In this document: positions 18,967 through 27,478 of the stretch, piece after piece
How positions within the stretch are numbered: the first letter of the stretch is position 1
How the letters are laid out: each line of letters starts with the position of its first letter
Source of the DNA: Dolichospermum sp. ST_sed8
Lineage (GTDB): Bacteria; Cyanobacteriota; Cyanobacteriia; Cyanobacteriales; Nostocaceae
Assembly (NCBI GenBank): GCA_028658405.1
Contig: JAKOGY010000003.1
Location: forward strand, 1 to 64,000
Reading direction: 5' to 3'
DNA: 64,000 nt
Made by a program: the position numbers and the translations under genes
The notes under the pieces: generated by a model
What the model was told of the DNA's origin: nothing
The model's input: only the letters and a program-made list of their open reading frames with translations
The model's database searches: none

Positions 18967-19093
18967 AAATTTTACCAATGACTAATGACCAATTATTTAT
19001 TTGGTGTCAAATTAGGTAAAGTAATTTCTACAGGTTTCAGAGTATTTAACTGAGTCTCATCTAAATTAGATTATCCATTACTTCATCAAAAAT

Positions 19094-20224
19094 TCATAAT
19101 TTAATACTTTTCCCTTCTGGTAAAATCAGCATGGCATCACCAAAAGAATAAAAGCGATATTCAGCAGCAATGGCTTGTTGATAAATTTCTAATAATCTTT
19201 CTCTACCAATCAAAGCACTAACCAGCATCAATAAACTAGAACGGGGTAAATGAAAATTGGTAATTAAACCCTCCACAACTTGCCATTTATAACCAGGAGA
19301 AATAAACAAATTTGTTTTCCCCACATAAGGCTGTAAATCCCCCGATTGTGCCGCACCCTCCAAAGCCCTTACCGCTGTTGTCCCCACCGCAATAATGCGC
19401 CCACCAGCAGCCTGGGTAGCCCGAATTTGCTCAACGGTATCAGGGGGAACTTCAATCCATTCTTCGTGCATTGCATGGGTAGTAATATCTTCTACTTCCA
19501 CTGGGCGAAAAGTACCGACACCGACATGAAGAGTAATAAAGGCTTGATTAATGCCACAACTACGCAGCTTTTCTAATAATTCAGGTGTGAAATGTAACCC
19601 TGCTGTTGGCGCAGCGATCGCTCCCTGAACATCTGCATACACCGTCTGATACTGTTCATCAGCAGCGGTAGAAGCCGTGATATAAGGAGGTAGGGGAATC
19701 TGTCCAAACTTCCCTAACACCTGTACTAAAGGAACGGCTGCGGGTAAATCGAACTGTAACAAGCGTCCCCCAGTTTCTGGATCTGATTCTACAACAGTCG
19801 CCCTCAATTCCTGTTGTTTTCCATCTTTCCCCGCTGTAAAAATAATCTCACTACCCACCGTAAACCGCTTACCAGGTTTCACCAAAGCCAACCAACAATT
19901 ATGTCGTCGTTCCTCCAACAGCAACACCTCCACCCCAGCACCCGTAGACTTACAGCCGTATAACCGCGCGGGAATTACTTTGGTGTTATTCATCACAAGT
20001 AAATCCCCTGGTTTTAGCAGTTCAGATAAATCACGAAAAATGTGATGTAGCGGTGGTATAGTCTTAGCAGTTTCAGGAGAATCTACCACCAATAACCGCG
20101 AACTATCTCTAGGAACAGCAGGATTTTGGGCAATTAGTCCTGGTGGAAGTTCGTAATCATAACCAGATAATAAACAATCTAAATTTACATTTTCGGCTTT
20201 TGCTTGTCGTATTTTTGGTTTCAT
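19094..20224 (-). CDS. queA: S-adenosylmethionine:tRNA ribosyltransferase-isomerase
   Basis: This 376-aa enzyme transfers and isomerises the ribose of AdoMet onto 7-aminomethyl-7-deazaguanine in tRNA, giving epoxyqueuosine. Family motifs seen: [67 protein letters not shown] and [18 protein letters not shown]. The length is slightly above the usual 340-360 because of an N-terminal extension of about 22 residues ([13 protein letters not shown]), so a start inside is possible. Confidence 0.93.
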   Translation of the reverse strand: MKPKIRQAKAENVNLDCLLSGYDYELPPGLIAQNPAVPRDSSRLLVVDSPETAKTIPPLHHIFRDLSELLKPGDLLVMNNTKVIPARLYGCKSTGAGVEVLLLEERRHNCWLALVKPGKRFTVGSEIIFTAGKDGKQQELRATVVESDPETGGRLLQFDLPAAVPLVQVLGKFGQIPLPPYITASTAADEQYQTVYADVQGAIAAPTAGLHFTPELLEKLRSCGINQAFITLHVGVGTFRPVEVEDITTHAMHEEWIEVPPDTVEQIRATQAAGGRIIAVGTTAVRALEGAAQSGDLQPYVGKTNLFISPGYKWQVVEGLITNFHLPRSSLLMLVSALIGRERLLEIYQQAIAAEYRFYSFGDAMLILPEGKSIKL

Positions 20225-20564
20225 ATTAATTAAGTAATTTATCCGTAGGGGCGCAGGGCCTGCGCCCAGTCAGTTATCATTAGATATCTGGTATAAATTA
20301 AATATGCGTGATCTAAAACCCTTGTAGAGACGTTCCATGGAACGTCTCTACATTCATTGCTACCAGATGTCTATTGGGAATAGAAAAAATTCCTATTCCC
20401 TATTCCCTATTCCCTATTCCCTATTCCCTATTCCCTATTCCCAGATTGGGTAAATCTCCCCATAAAAAAACGGGTGCTTTTACCCTACCGGGAACTCCAC
20501 TCCATTCACGAAGATAGATAGGTAGAACTAAATTTAATCCCATATCCCATAAGACAATAAGACA
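20225..20564. repeat. Intergenic cluster of palindromes and a heptamer repeat
   Basis: This 340-bp spacer contains a GC-rich palindrome gggcgcagggcctgcgccc (20248-20266) and a perfect 30-bp palindrome centred on ccatgg (20323-20352; arms tgtagagacgttcc). It also has about seven tandem tattccc units (20391-20443). No gene is seen in it. Confidence 0.75.
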
Positions 20565-20957
20565 ATGATGGAATACTTGTACTATCTAGGAAATGCCAGC
20601 CTTACTTTGAGAATTGTTCAATATTTACACGGTAGACCTCAACTTCCCGTTTCCTTTGTAAGTGTAATTCATCAAATTGATGGTTGGGTAGTCAGAATTA
20701 AACTCAAAGACACAGTGTCAGATCAACAAGATGGGGATTTTCGAGCTTTTCTTAATGAATTAGGAATTAGCTATCAGCCACCAATGAGAGTCCAAATGGC
20801 ACTTTGGAGTTTAGAAGCCGGACAAACGCCTGTAGACGTGATGCGCCGCTACCAAGTAGCGATTGTTTCTCATGGTAGCCCGGAAAGAGAAGAAATTGAA
20901 GCATTTAGACAACAGTTTGTTCGCGGTTTGGGTTACTGTCCGGAAACATTGGCCTAA
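20565..20957 (+). CDS. Conserved hypothetical protein, 130 aa
   Basis: A soluble, compact 130-aa protein that I do not recognise by name. It looks like a real gene: no low complexity, and an ordered pattern of strands (VSFVSVIHQIDGWVVRIKL) and helices (PVDVMRRYQVAIVSHGSPEREEIEAFRQQFV). A second ATG lies one codon downstream. It stands alone between queA and the yraN gene. I know of no function. Confidence 0.65.
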   Translation: MMEYLYYLGNASLTLRIVQYLHGRPQLPVSFVSVIHQIDGWVVRIKLKDTVSDQQDGDFRAFLNELGISYQPPMRVQMALWSLEAGQTPVDVMRRYQVAIVSHGSPEREEIEAFRQQFVRGLGYCPETLA

Positions 20958-21021
20958 GCAATTCAAAATTCAAACTTGTTTGCATAGTGTTAGGAAGTAA
21001 AAAATAATTATCCTCTCATAT

Positions 21022-21465
21022 TTATTGTTGGTCAAAAGCTGCTTCAATGTATTGTTGTAGCTTAAACTCATATCCAGATATAGATAAACGCTCTAAAAAT
21101 TTTTCGGCAATGATTTTTTTAGTTTCTAGTTGATAGTGAACAAGAGCCACATCAAAGCGACAAGAATAATCAGCTTTTTGGGGATATTCAGCTAAAAATA
21201 TTTCCGCCGTCCGCCATATTTTTGCTTGTTTTTGGGGAGTAATGGCATTTTTTCCCCCTTCATCCCAATTACCAGAACTTCGGGTTTTTACTTCTACAAA
21301 AGCCAGCATTGTGTCTTGATATTGGGCAATAATATCAATTTCTCCCCAACGACACGAAAAGCGACGATGCAAAATTTCCCAACCTGTAGATTGTAACCAT
21401 TTAGCGACTAGGTCTTCACCTATGTTACCAATATCTGCATAATTAAATGGAGAAGGATTAGACAT
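21022..21465 (-). CDS. YraN/UPF0102 family endonuclease-like protein
   Basis: This 147-aa protein of the YraN family has a PD-(D/E)xK-like fold. Visible motifs are [33 protein letters not shown] (Glu and Asp of the active site) and FVEVKTRSS (ExK). The C-terminal [11 protein letters not shown] segment also fits. The cellular role is not firmly known; links to recombination or Holliday junction processing have been proposed. The gene is divergent from the pentapeptide gene, with only 14 bp between start codons. Confidence 0.88.
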   Translation of the reverse strand: MSNPSPFNYADIGNIGEDLVAKWLQSTGWEILHRRFSCRWGEIDIIAQYQDTMLAFVEVKTRSSGNWDEGGKNAITPQKQAKIWRTAEIFLAEYPQKADYSCRFDVALVHYQLETKKIIAEKFLERLSISGYEFKLQQYIEAAFDQQ

Positions 21466-21479
21466 TACTTAACAATACC

Positions 21480-21983
21480 ATGAATACTAGCTATCGCAAT
21501 TTGACAACTATACTCAGTTTATTACTTTGGGTAATCATTTCCACCACAGCCTTAGCGGGTTTTGTGCCTTCTGCTTTAGCACTAGAATATAACAAAGAAA
21601 TTCTTGTCGGATCTGATTTTTCTGAACGCGATTTAACAGATTCCAGTTTTACTAAAGCAAATCTTCGCTACAGTAATTTTACTAATGCTAATCTCAGTGG
21701 TGTCGAATTTTTTGCAGCCAATCTAGAATCAGCCAATTTACAGGGAGCAAACCTAACTAATGCTACATTAGATTCAGCGCGTTTAATTAAAGCCAATTTA
21801 ACCAACGCCAATTTAGAAGGGGCATTTGCGGCTAACGCCAGATTTGATGGCGCTATAATTGACGGAGCAGATTTTACTGATGTATTATTGCGTCGAGATG
21901 AACAAAATAAACTTTGTAAACTAGCAAAAGGCACTAATCCCGTAACAGGTAGAAAAACAAAAGAAACCTTATATTGTCCTTAG
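21480..21983 (+). CDS. Exported pentapeptide-repeat protein
   Basis: This 167-aa protein has a signal peptide (hydrophobic ILSLLLWVIISTTALAGFV; likely cut after ALA near residue 35). It then has about fifteen A(D/N)LXX pentapeptides (for example SNFTNANLSGVEFFAANL) that form a right-handed quadrilateral beta-helix. The C-terminal LCKLAKGTNPVTGRKTKETLYC carries two Cys that may form a disulfide, as in thylakoid-lumen pentapeptide proteins. Lumenal or periplasmic location is inferred; function unknown. Confidence 0.82.
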   Translation: MNTSYRNLTTILSLLLWVIISTTALAGFVPSALALEYNKEILVGSDFSERDLTDSSFTKANLRYSNFTNANLSGVEFFAANLESANLQGANLTNATLDSARLIKANLTNANLEGAFAANARFDGAIIDGADFTDVLLRRDEQNKLCKLAKGTNPVTGRKTKETLYCP

Positions 21984-22155
21984 AAGATACTATATCCAGA
22001 TCCCCAATTGCTCAAAAAAAATTCGATCACTGTAGGGTGGGCATTGCCCACCGTAAGCAAATTTTACCAAACAATCCCCGATCTACATATATACCAGGAA
22101 TTAAACATATTTCTATATACTCTAAATAATTCAATAATATTGGAGAAAATAGCGG

Positions 22156-23556
22156 ATGCTAAAGCCGATAGAAATGTGCCTAAAACTCTTTCAATCAAAG
22201 CTGTCACGGTACATAGTTACCTGGGTATTTACCAGTATTGTTGTTATTGAAATCGCAATTTTAATACCGTCTTATTTTCGACGGCAAGATGAGTTACTTT
22301 CTAATTTAGAGAATGTTTCTAATGAAGTTTTTTCATCCCTAGTTTATCGCATTCAACAGGGAGCAAATTCTCAAGAAATTCTTGACCTGACAAGTCGCAA
22401 ACTCAAACCTGGTTCTGTGATTTTAGGTGGAGCAATTTACCAAACTAATGGACAGTTAGTGGGAACATTCGGCGAAAAACCCAGTATTTTATACAATTAC
22501 CTCAGTGAACCGAAAATGATTCGGGTACAAGTCCAAAATGGCACACGCTATGATGTGGCTTGGACAGCTTCCATGTTGGCAGAAAAATATGTATTAATTA
22601 TTCGTCATAATTCTGTGGCTGTAAAAGAGGAATTATTTGCTTTTTCTTTGAGGATAGCAGGGTTGATATTTATTATTTCAGTTTTTGTGACTCTAACTAC
22701 TACATTAACTTTGGGAGTAACAGTAATTAGACCAATTTTACAGTTACGAGATGATTTGATAATTGCCGGAGAAGCTATTACTAATGATAGTAATGATCCA
22801 ATTTTTTCTACCATGTCTAAAAAACGTCAGGATGAAATGGGTGAGGTGATATTAGCATTTTACCAAATGTTTGCCAGGGTCAGACAAGAAATTTATGAAC
22901 GTCAACAAGTAGAAATTTGTTTACGTCATGAGCAAGAAAAATCAGAGCAATTGCTATTAAATATTCTTCCCGCAGAAATAGCTCAACAATTAAAACAGCA
23001 ACAAAGTGCAATTGCTAATCGGTTTGATGAAGTAACAATTCTTTTTGCTGATATTGTCAACTTTACAGAATTAGCTGCTCAAATTTCACCCATAGAATTA
23101 GTTAACTCTTTAAATCAGATTTTTTCCTGTTTTGACAGATTAGCCCAAACCTATGGATTAGAAAAAATCAAAACTATTGGTGATGCTTATATGGTAGTCG
23201 GTGGTTTACCTAATCCTCACCCAGATCATGCTGTGGCTGTCGCTAAAATGGCACTGGATATGCAGCAAGAAATTACTAAATTTAAAACCGCTACAGGTGA
23301 AAATTTTCAAATCCGCATTGGCATGAATACGGGTTCTGTAGTTGCTGGAGTTATCGGCTTAAAAAAGTTTAGTTATGATTTATGGGGAGACGCAGTAAAT
23401 CTAGCCAGTCGCATGGAATCTCATGGGATTCCTGGGAAAATTCAAGTCTCGGAAGTTACTTATTTATTAATTAAAGATGAGTTTCAATTAGAAGAACGGG
23501 GCATAATTAAAGTTAAGGGAAGGGGAGAATTAACTACTTATTTTTTAATTGCTTGA
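22156..23556 (+). CDS. Membrane-bound class III adenylate/guanylate cyclase
   Basis: This 466-aa protein has a transmembrane helix near residues 18-38, an extracytoplasmic sensor of about 120 residues, a second helix (about 168-192) and a HAMP-like linker. A class III cyclase domain follows (about 280-466). Metal-binding Asp are in ILFADIVNF (about 296) and KTIGDAYM (about 342). The Lys in KIKTIGD and the Asp of FSYDLWGDAVNLASRM favour ATP over GTP, so cAMP is the likely product. The sensor domain ligand is unknown. Confidence 0.85.
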   Translation: MLKPIEMCLKLFQSKLSRYIVTWVFTSIVVIEIAILIPSYFRRQDELLSNLENVSNEVFSSLVYRIQQGANSQEILDLTSRKLKPGSVILGGAIYQTNGQLVGTFGEKPSILYNYLSEPKMIRVQVQNGTRYDVAWTASMLAEKYVLIIRHNSVAVKEELFAFSLRIAGLIFIISVFVTLTTTLTLGVTVIRPILQLRDDLIIAGEAITNDSNDPIFSTMSKKRQDEMGEVILAFYQMFARVRQEIYERQQVEICLRHEQEKSEQLLLNILPAEIAQQLKQQQSAIANRFDEVTILFADIVNFTELAAQISPIELVNSLNQIFSCFDRLAQTYGLEKIKTIGDAYMVVGGLPNPHPDHAVAVAKMALDMQQEITKFKTATGENFQIRIGMNTGSVVAGVIGLKKFSYDLWGDAVNLASRMESHGIPGKIQVSEVTYLLIKDEFQLEERGIIKVKGRGELTTYFLIA

Positions 23557-23604
23557 TTAGACAATTTTAATTATAATAGAAAATATACTTAATTTCAAAA
23601 AATT

Positions 23605-23697
23605 GTAGGTTGGGTTAAGCGACAGCGCAACCCAACAAAGTATTGAAATGTTAGGGTATTGAAAGTGTTGGGTAACATGAGCGTCAACCCAACCTAC
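23605..23697. repeat. Inverted repeat TGTAGGTTGGGTT...AACCCAACCTACA type
   Basis: Outer arms gtaggttgggtt and aacccaacctac, with inner partial copies (gcaacccaac, gtgttgggt), form a nested hairpin between the cyclase and the adenylyltransferase genes. Related short forms occur near 49592-49629. It is a common cyanobacterial intergenic repeat. Confidence 0.65.
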
Positions 23698-23726
23698 GAT
23701 TTTAAAAAAGTGAAATTTTGGAAAAT

Positions 23727-24608
23727 ATGAATCAGGGCAAAATCTTACTTGAACCAGGCACATTATGGACAAGGATCAAAAAAACAACGGAACTGGCTTT
23801 AAAATCTGGGGCATTAAAATCTATTCCTACAAAATTGGAAATTATTGAACAAAATGGTGTAAAATTTGTTGTCAGAATTTTAGAAAATATCAACCGTAAA
23901 ATCGCTGAACAAAAAAAACGAGATCATGAAGTTGCTAAAACTGGTAAAGAATTTAATCCTTTTTTACCCTACGAAGTAGATTTATTTGTAGCTGATATCT
24001 CTCCTACTCATGTTTGTATTTTAAATAAATTCAATGTTGTTGATTATCACTTGTTAATTATCACTCGCGCTTTTGAATCACAGGAAAATTTACTTACCCT
24101 AGAAGACTTTACAGCAACGGGAGCCTGTTTAGAAGAGTTTGAAGGTTTAGTATTTTATAATGGTGGTAAACTTGCCGGTGCGAGTCAACCACATAAACAT
24201 TTGCAAATTGTTCCTTTTGCGGAAACAGATATTCCTATTTCACCACTTTTAAAAGCAGCAAAATTAGAAACCGCTATTGGAAGTATACCAGAATTTCCTT
24301 TTGTCCACGCTTTTACTAATCTTGATATGGGAGAAAGTGCCGAAATAACTTTAGAAAAATATCATACTTTACTGCAAACTGTGGGAATTAAACCCCTAGA
24401 AAATAATATCCAATCAGGAGCATATAATCTTTTAATGACACGAAAATGGATGTTAATTGTCCCTCGACAATATGACGAGTTTGAGACAATTTCTGTCAAC
24501 TCATTAGGATTTGCAGGTGCATTATTGGTAAAGAATCAAGAACAAATGCAGTTACTCAAAGATATCACCCCTATTAACCTTTTAAGTAAAGTTGCTTTTT
24601 GTAAATAA
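23727..24608 (+). CDS. ATP adenylyltransferase (Ap4A phosphorylase) family protein
   Basis: This 293-aa protein of the HIT superfamily is of the Ap4A phosphorylase type. The N-terminal domain includes NPFLPYEVDLFVADISPTHVCILNKFNVVDYHLLIITR. The catalytic HIT-like motif is QPHKHLQIVPF, preceded by FYNGGKLAGASQ. It probably phosphorolyses Ap4A to ADP and ATP (or sulfate analogues). The frame is open from a TTG three codons upstream, but the ATG at 23727 is preferred. Confidence 0.85.
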   Translation: MNQGKILLEPGTLWTRIKKTTELALKSGALKSIPTKLEIIEQNGVKFVVRILENINRKIAEQKKRDHEVAKTGKEFNPFLPYEVDLFVADISPTHVCILNKFNVVDYHLLIITRAFESQENLLTLEDFTATGACLEEFEGLVFYNGGKLAGASQPHKHLQIVPFAETDIPISPLLKAAKLETAIGSIPEFPFVHAFTNLDMGESAEITLEKYHTLLQTVGIKPLENNIQSGAYNLLMTRKWMLIVPRQYDEFETISVNSLGFAGALLVKNQEQMQLLKDITPINLLSKVAFCK

Positions 24609-24826
24609 CAAACTTGAATTTAGAGATTTCCAAATAATACAAGACTATACTTTAGGTAAGAAATTTTTTCTTCTCTGCGTCCTCTGTGCCTCTGTGGTTC
24701 GTTAAAAAAGAGTTTTAGTTTAACAATCAAACTTAAAAACACACAGAATAAAGTAGAGGTTATTCTAGAAATAGATTTTTGACACTCTCCTTCTTCAATC
24801 TAATTAATTAAAAAAAGAGAAAAATC

Positions 24827-26377
24827 ATGGAATCTCTAGACATAAAATGGATACGCGCCCAGTTTCCCGCACTGACACAAACAATCAACGAAAAACCAGC
24901 GATTTTCTTTGATGGACCCGGTGGAACACAAGTACCCGGTGGAGTATTAGACGCAATTAGTGATTATTTAGTTAGATCAAATGCTAATGCTCACGGTGTT
25001 TTTGCTACGAGTATGCGAACAGATGCCTTGATTATTTCTGCTAGGGCTGCGATCGCCGACTTCCTAGGATGCGATAATGATGAAGTAGTATTTGGCGCAA
25101 ATATGACCACCCTCACCTTCTCCGTGAGTCGCGCTATCGGGAGAGAATTACAACCAGGTGATGAAATCATTGTCACAAACTTAGACCACGCAGCCAATAT
25201 TTCCCCCTGGTATGCATTAGAAGAAAAAGGTGTAATTATTCGTCCTGTTGATATCAATATTACCAACTGTACATTAGATTTAAAAGATTTAGAACAGAAG
25301 ATAAATTCTCGGACAAAATTAGTCGCAGTCACCTATGCTTCTAACGCCGTCGGCACAATTAATGATATTACCAAAATAACAAAACTAGCCCATAATGTCG
25401 GGGCTTTAGTATATGTTGATGCAGTCCATTATGCTCCCCATGCACCGATTAATGTTCATCATTTAGACTGTGATTTTCTAGCCTGTTCCGCTTATAAATT
25501 CTTTGCTCCTCATGTCGGAATTCTCTACGGAAAAAAAGAACATTTAGCCAGATTTTCGCCTTATAAAGTTAAACCCGCCTCAGAAGAAGTTCCTTCCAGA
25601 TGGGAAACAGGAACTTTAAATCATGAAGGTTTAGCCGGATTAGTAGCAGCAATTAATTATTTAGCAAAATTAGGTTGTCATGTTTCCCCAACCTTAGATA
25701 ATGAATTACTTTCCTCTTTAATGGAAGCCGATAAAGAAGGCTTAACAACCTTCCATTGTCCGCGATTTCTGACAGAAACAGCACAACCAAACCATGAACT
25801 AGCATCAGCTTATCATAGTCGTCGAGCTGCTTTAGTTGCAGCAATGTCAGCCATTCAACAATATGAAAGAGAATTAAGTAAAAAGCTGATTTCAGGATTG
25901 CTAAAAATCCCTGGTTTAACCTTATATGGAATTACCGAACCCAGCCAATTTACATGGCGTACACCCACAGTATCTATCCGCATAGAAGGAAAAACACCAG
26001 CAACCATAGCAACCATATTAGGAGAAAAGGGAATATTTGCTTGGTACGGAAATTTCTATCCCACATTCCGCACCCTGGGGTGTCACATAGTATTATCACT
26101 TGATTTTCTCTTGATTTTTGGATACAAATTATGCCTCGTCGGCATCATGTATCCGTTAATTCATTGAGATTCGATATATAATACATCCTCATTTCATCAT
26201 AAAAAACAGTAAAAACCGATTGTGACAGTTGAGGGTGCGGAAGATAGGTTCTATGCAATTAACCTCACCGAAAAATTAGACGTAGAAACATCTGGTGGCT
26301 TATTGAGAATTGGTTTAGCCCATTACAACACAGTTGAAGAAATTGATCAACTCTTGCAAGCCTTGAATGAAATTTAA
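24827..26377 (+). pseudogene. Cysteine desulfurase-like PLP enzyme gene, interrupted by a 189-bp element
   Basis: The gene encodes an aminotransferase class V protein of the cysteine desulfurase-like type. Motifs: IFFDGPGGTQVPGGVLDAI near residue 25, VFGANMTTLTFSVSRAIG, VYVDAVHYAPHAPINV and the Schiff-base region LACSAYKFFAPHVGILYG. After codon 411 (Tyr of GNFY) an insertion at 26060-26248 adds 36 foreign codons and a TGA at 26165-26167. The lost tail (AINLTEKLDV...LLQALNEI, 40 residues, stop 26375-26377) is intact beyond it and in frame once the insert and one TTCTAT copy are removed. The truncated 446-residue product lacks the end of the small domain and is probably inactive. Confidence 0.88.
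26060..26248. mobile_element. 189-bp miniature inverted-repeat element inserted in a gene
   Basis: Its ends match over 21 of 28 positions as inverted repeats. The shared cores are TTCCGCACCCT and TGTCACA (left from 26060, right ending 26248). It is flanked by a direct 6-bp duplication TTCTAT at 26054-26059 and 26249-26254. A central hairpin (ggataca...atgcc/ggcat...tgtatcc, 26120-26154) is visible. No transposase is encoded. Which IS family mobilised it is not determined. Confidence 0.85.
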
Positions 26378-26388
26378 AAAAACTCTAC

Positions 26389-26422
26389 CAGATCCCCGAC
26401 TTCTTAAAGAAGTCGGGGATCT
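26389..26422. repeat. Palindromic repeat AGATCCCCGACTTCTT
   Basis: This is the same palindrome as at 1513-1545, arms agatccccgacttctt and complement, placed just after the original end of the desulfurase-like gene. It may act as that gene's terminator. Confidence 0.65.
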
Positions 26423-26479
26423 AAATCTTGGATTCCAAAAAGTGATTACTAGGTGGCACTTAGTAATAACCTATTTATT

Positions 26480-26641
26480 TTAGGATGGTAATGTTACCAG
26501 AGGCTGAGTAATAATTTTTCTGTTTCTAGCTATCTGTTTTTTTCTTAAATCTTTACAAATTTCATGCAAATCATAATTAAAAGATTTAGCGTGTTCTTCT
26601 CGGATTTTATAAATTTCCTCTAATACTTCATCTTTCCACAT
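26480..26641 (-). CDS. 53-aa partner protein of a PIN-domain toxin (putative antitoxin)
   Basis: A short frame of 53 codons starts 3 bp after the stop of the PIN gene on the same strand. It encodes MWKDEVLEEIYKIREEHA followed by SFNYDLHEICKDLRKKQ and a Ser/Pro tail. The layout (small charged helical protein directly after a PIN gene) recurs in cyanobacteria, and this protein may be the antitoxin or an accessory. The partner function is inferred from position. Confidence 0.6.
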   Translation of the reverse strand: MWKDEVLEEIYKIREEHAKSFNYDLHEICKDLRKKQIARNRKIITQPLVTLPS

Positions 26642-26643
26642 AG

Positions 26644-27117
26644 TTAGTCTCCCATAAGTTCATAAGGTGTACAGATTGTTGGTAATTCATATCCAGATTG
26701 AATACTAATTTGTGAGAGTTTTTTCTGTATTTGTGCATTAGCAATATGTTTACAGTTCCATGTTAACAAATAATCTACTTTATAAATAGTAGCTAAGGCA
26801 ATATGTAAGGCATCATCAGATGCTTTAGGAGGAAGATTGCTTTTTGTGAGAAATTGCTGGGCTAATTCTTCCACTGTTTCGTTGAGTTCTAGTAATGGTA
26901 ATTCATTGATTAGATCAAGTCGTTTAGTAGCTATTTCTTGATCTCCTCTGGCTAATTCCTCTAAAACTACTTCAGAGATATATAGAGTAAAATTTTGCCG
27001 TCGAGTATCCCACCAACTCTGTGTAATTACTGAATTTGAGGCAGTTATTAGATTAGTGCTTGGTCTAATTGTCAGATAGCCAATAATACTGGTGTCAAGA
27101 TAGAGACTTTCAATCAT
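26644..27117 (-). CDS. PIN-domain protein (VapC-like toxin)
   Basis: This 157-aa PIN-domain putative RNase has the conserved acidic residues in SLYLDTSIIGYL (Asp near residue 8), SEVVLEELARGD (Glu) and ASDDALHIALATIYKVDYLLTWN (the paired Asp and the later Trp-Asn position usual in this subgroup). Such proteins are generally ribonucleases in VapBC-type toxin-antitoxin pairs. A 53-aa gene follows with 2 bp between stop and start. Confidence 0.8.
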   Translation of the reverse strand: MIESLYLDTSIIGYLTIRPSTNLITASNSVITQSWWDTRRQNFTLYISEVVLEELARGDQEIATKRLDLINELPLLELNETVEELAQQFLTKSNLPPKASDDALHIALATIYKVDYLLTWNCKHIANAQIQKKLSQISIQSGYELPTICTPYELMGD

Positions 27118-27203
27118 TATTAAATATTTAAAAAAATCGTTTATTCTCGCATCATATCATGCCTATAAACAAGCGATTCTATAGTGCTTACCCAAGAAAC
27201 TAA

Positions 27204-27377
27204 CTCCAAATTGATGCCAATGGTGACGGTCAAATTGGCTATGCAATCATCTAAAATGCTGGGAATAGCATCTTTCTCAAAGACGCAACCAACAAATACT
27301 CCGCCCAAACCGGAAATACAACCCCCATTGCTATCAAAAATGGCGGACAACAAATTTACCAGAACATTGGCTCTTAA
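27204..27377 (+). pseudogene. Decayed fragment of a repeat-type secreted protein
   Basis: In one frame the sequence reads LQIDANGDGQIGYAII, a stop (TAA), NAGNSIFLKDATNKYSAQTG, then TTPIAIKNGGQQIYQNIGS and a stop. The DANGDG piece resembles a Ca2+-binding loop, and the rest looks like part of a beta-rich repeat found in large secreted cyanobacterial proteins. There is no start codon or full domain, so this is a remnant. Both strands have open frames here, but with no family resemblance. Confidence 0.45.
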
Positions 27378-27478
27378 TTGAGGTTTACGGAGGATATTTG
27401 AGGGTAATGTCTGTAGGGGATAAATTCCCCTTATGGCTTACCCTGCGTGAAACAAGCCAAAAATTGTTAATTTTCGAT

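Noticed and set aside
18995-19066. Short minus-strand stretch reading DETQLNTLKPVEITLP near the queA end
   Set aside because: Could be the tail of a lost gene, but is too short and has no start; not strong enough to list.
27141-27353. 70-codon minus-strand frame and 65-codon plus-strand frame over the same stretch
   Set aside because: The frame with family-like sequence is a third one (27204-27377), which contains a stop. The two open frames are shadows.
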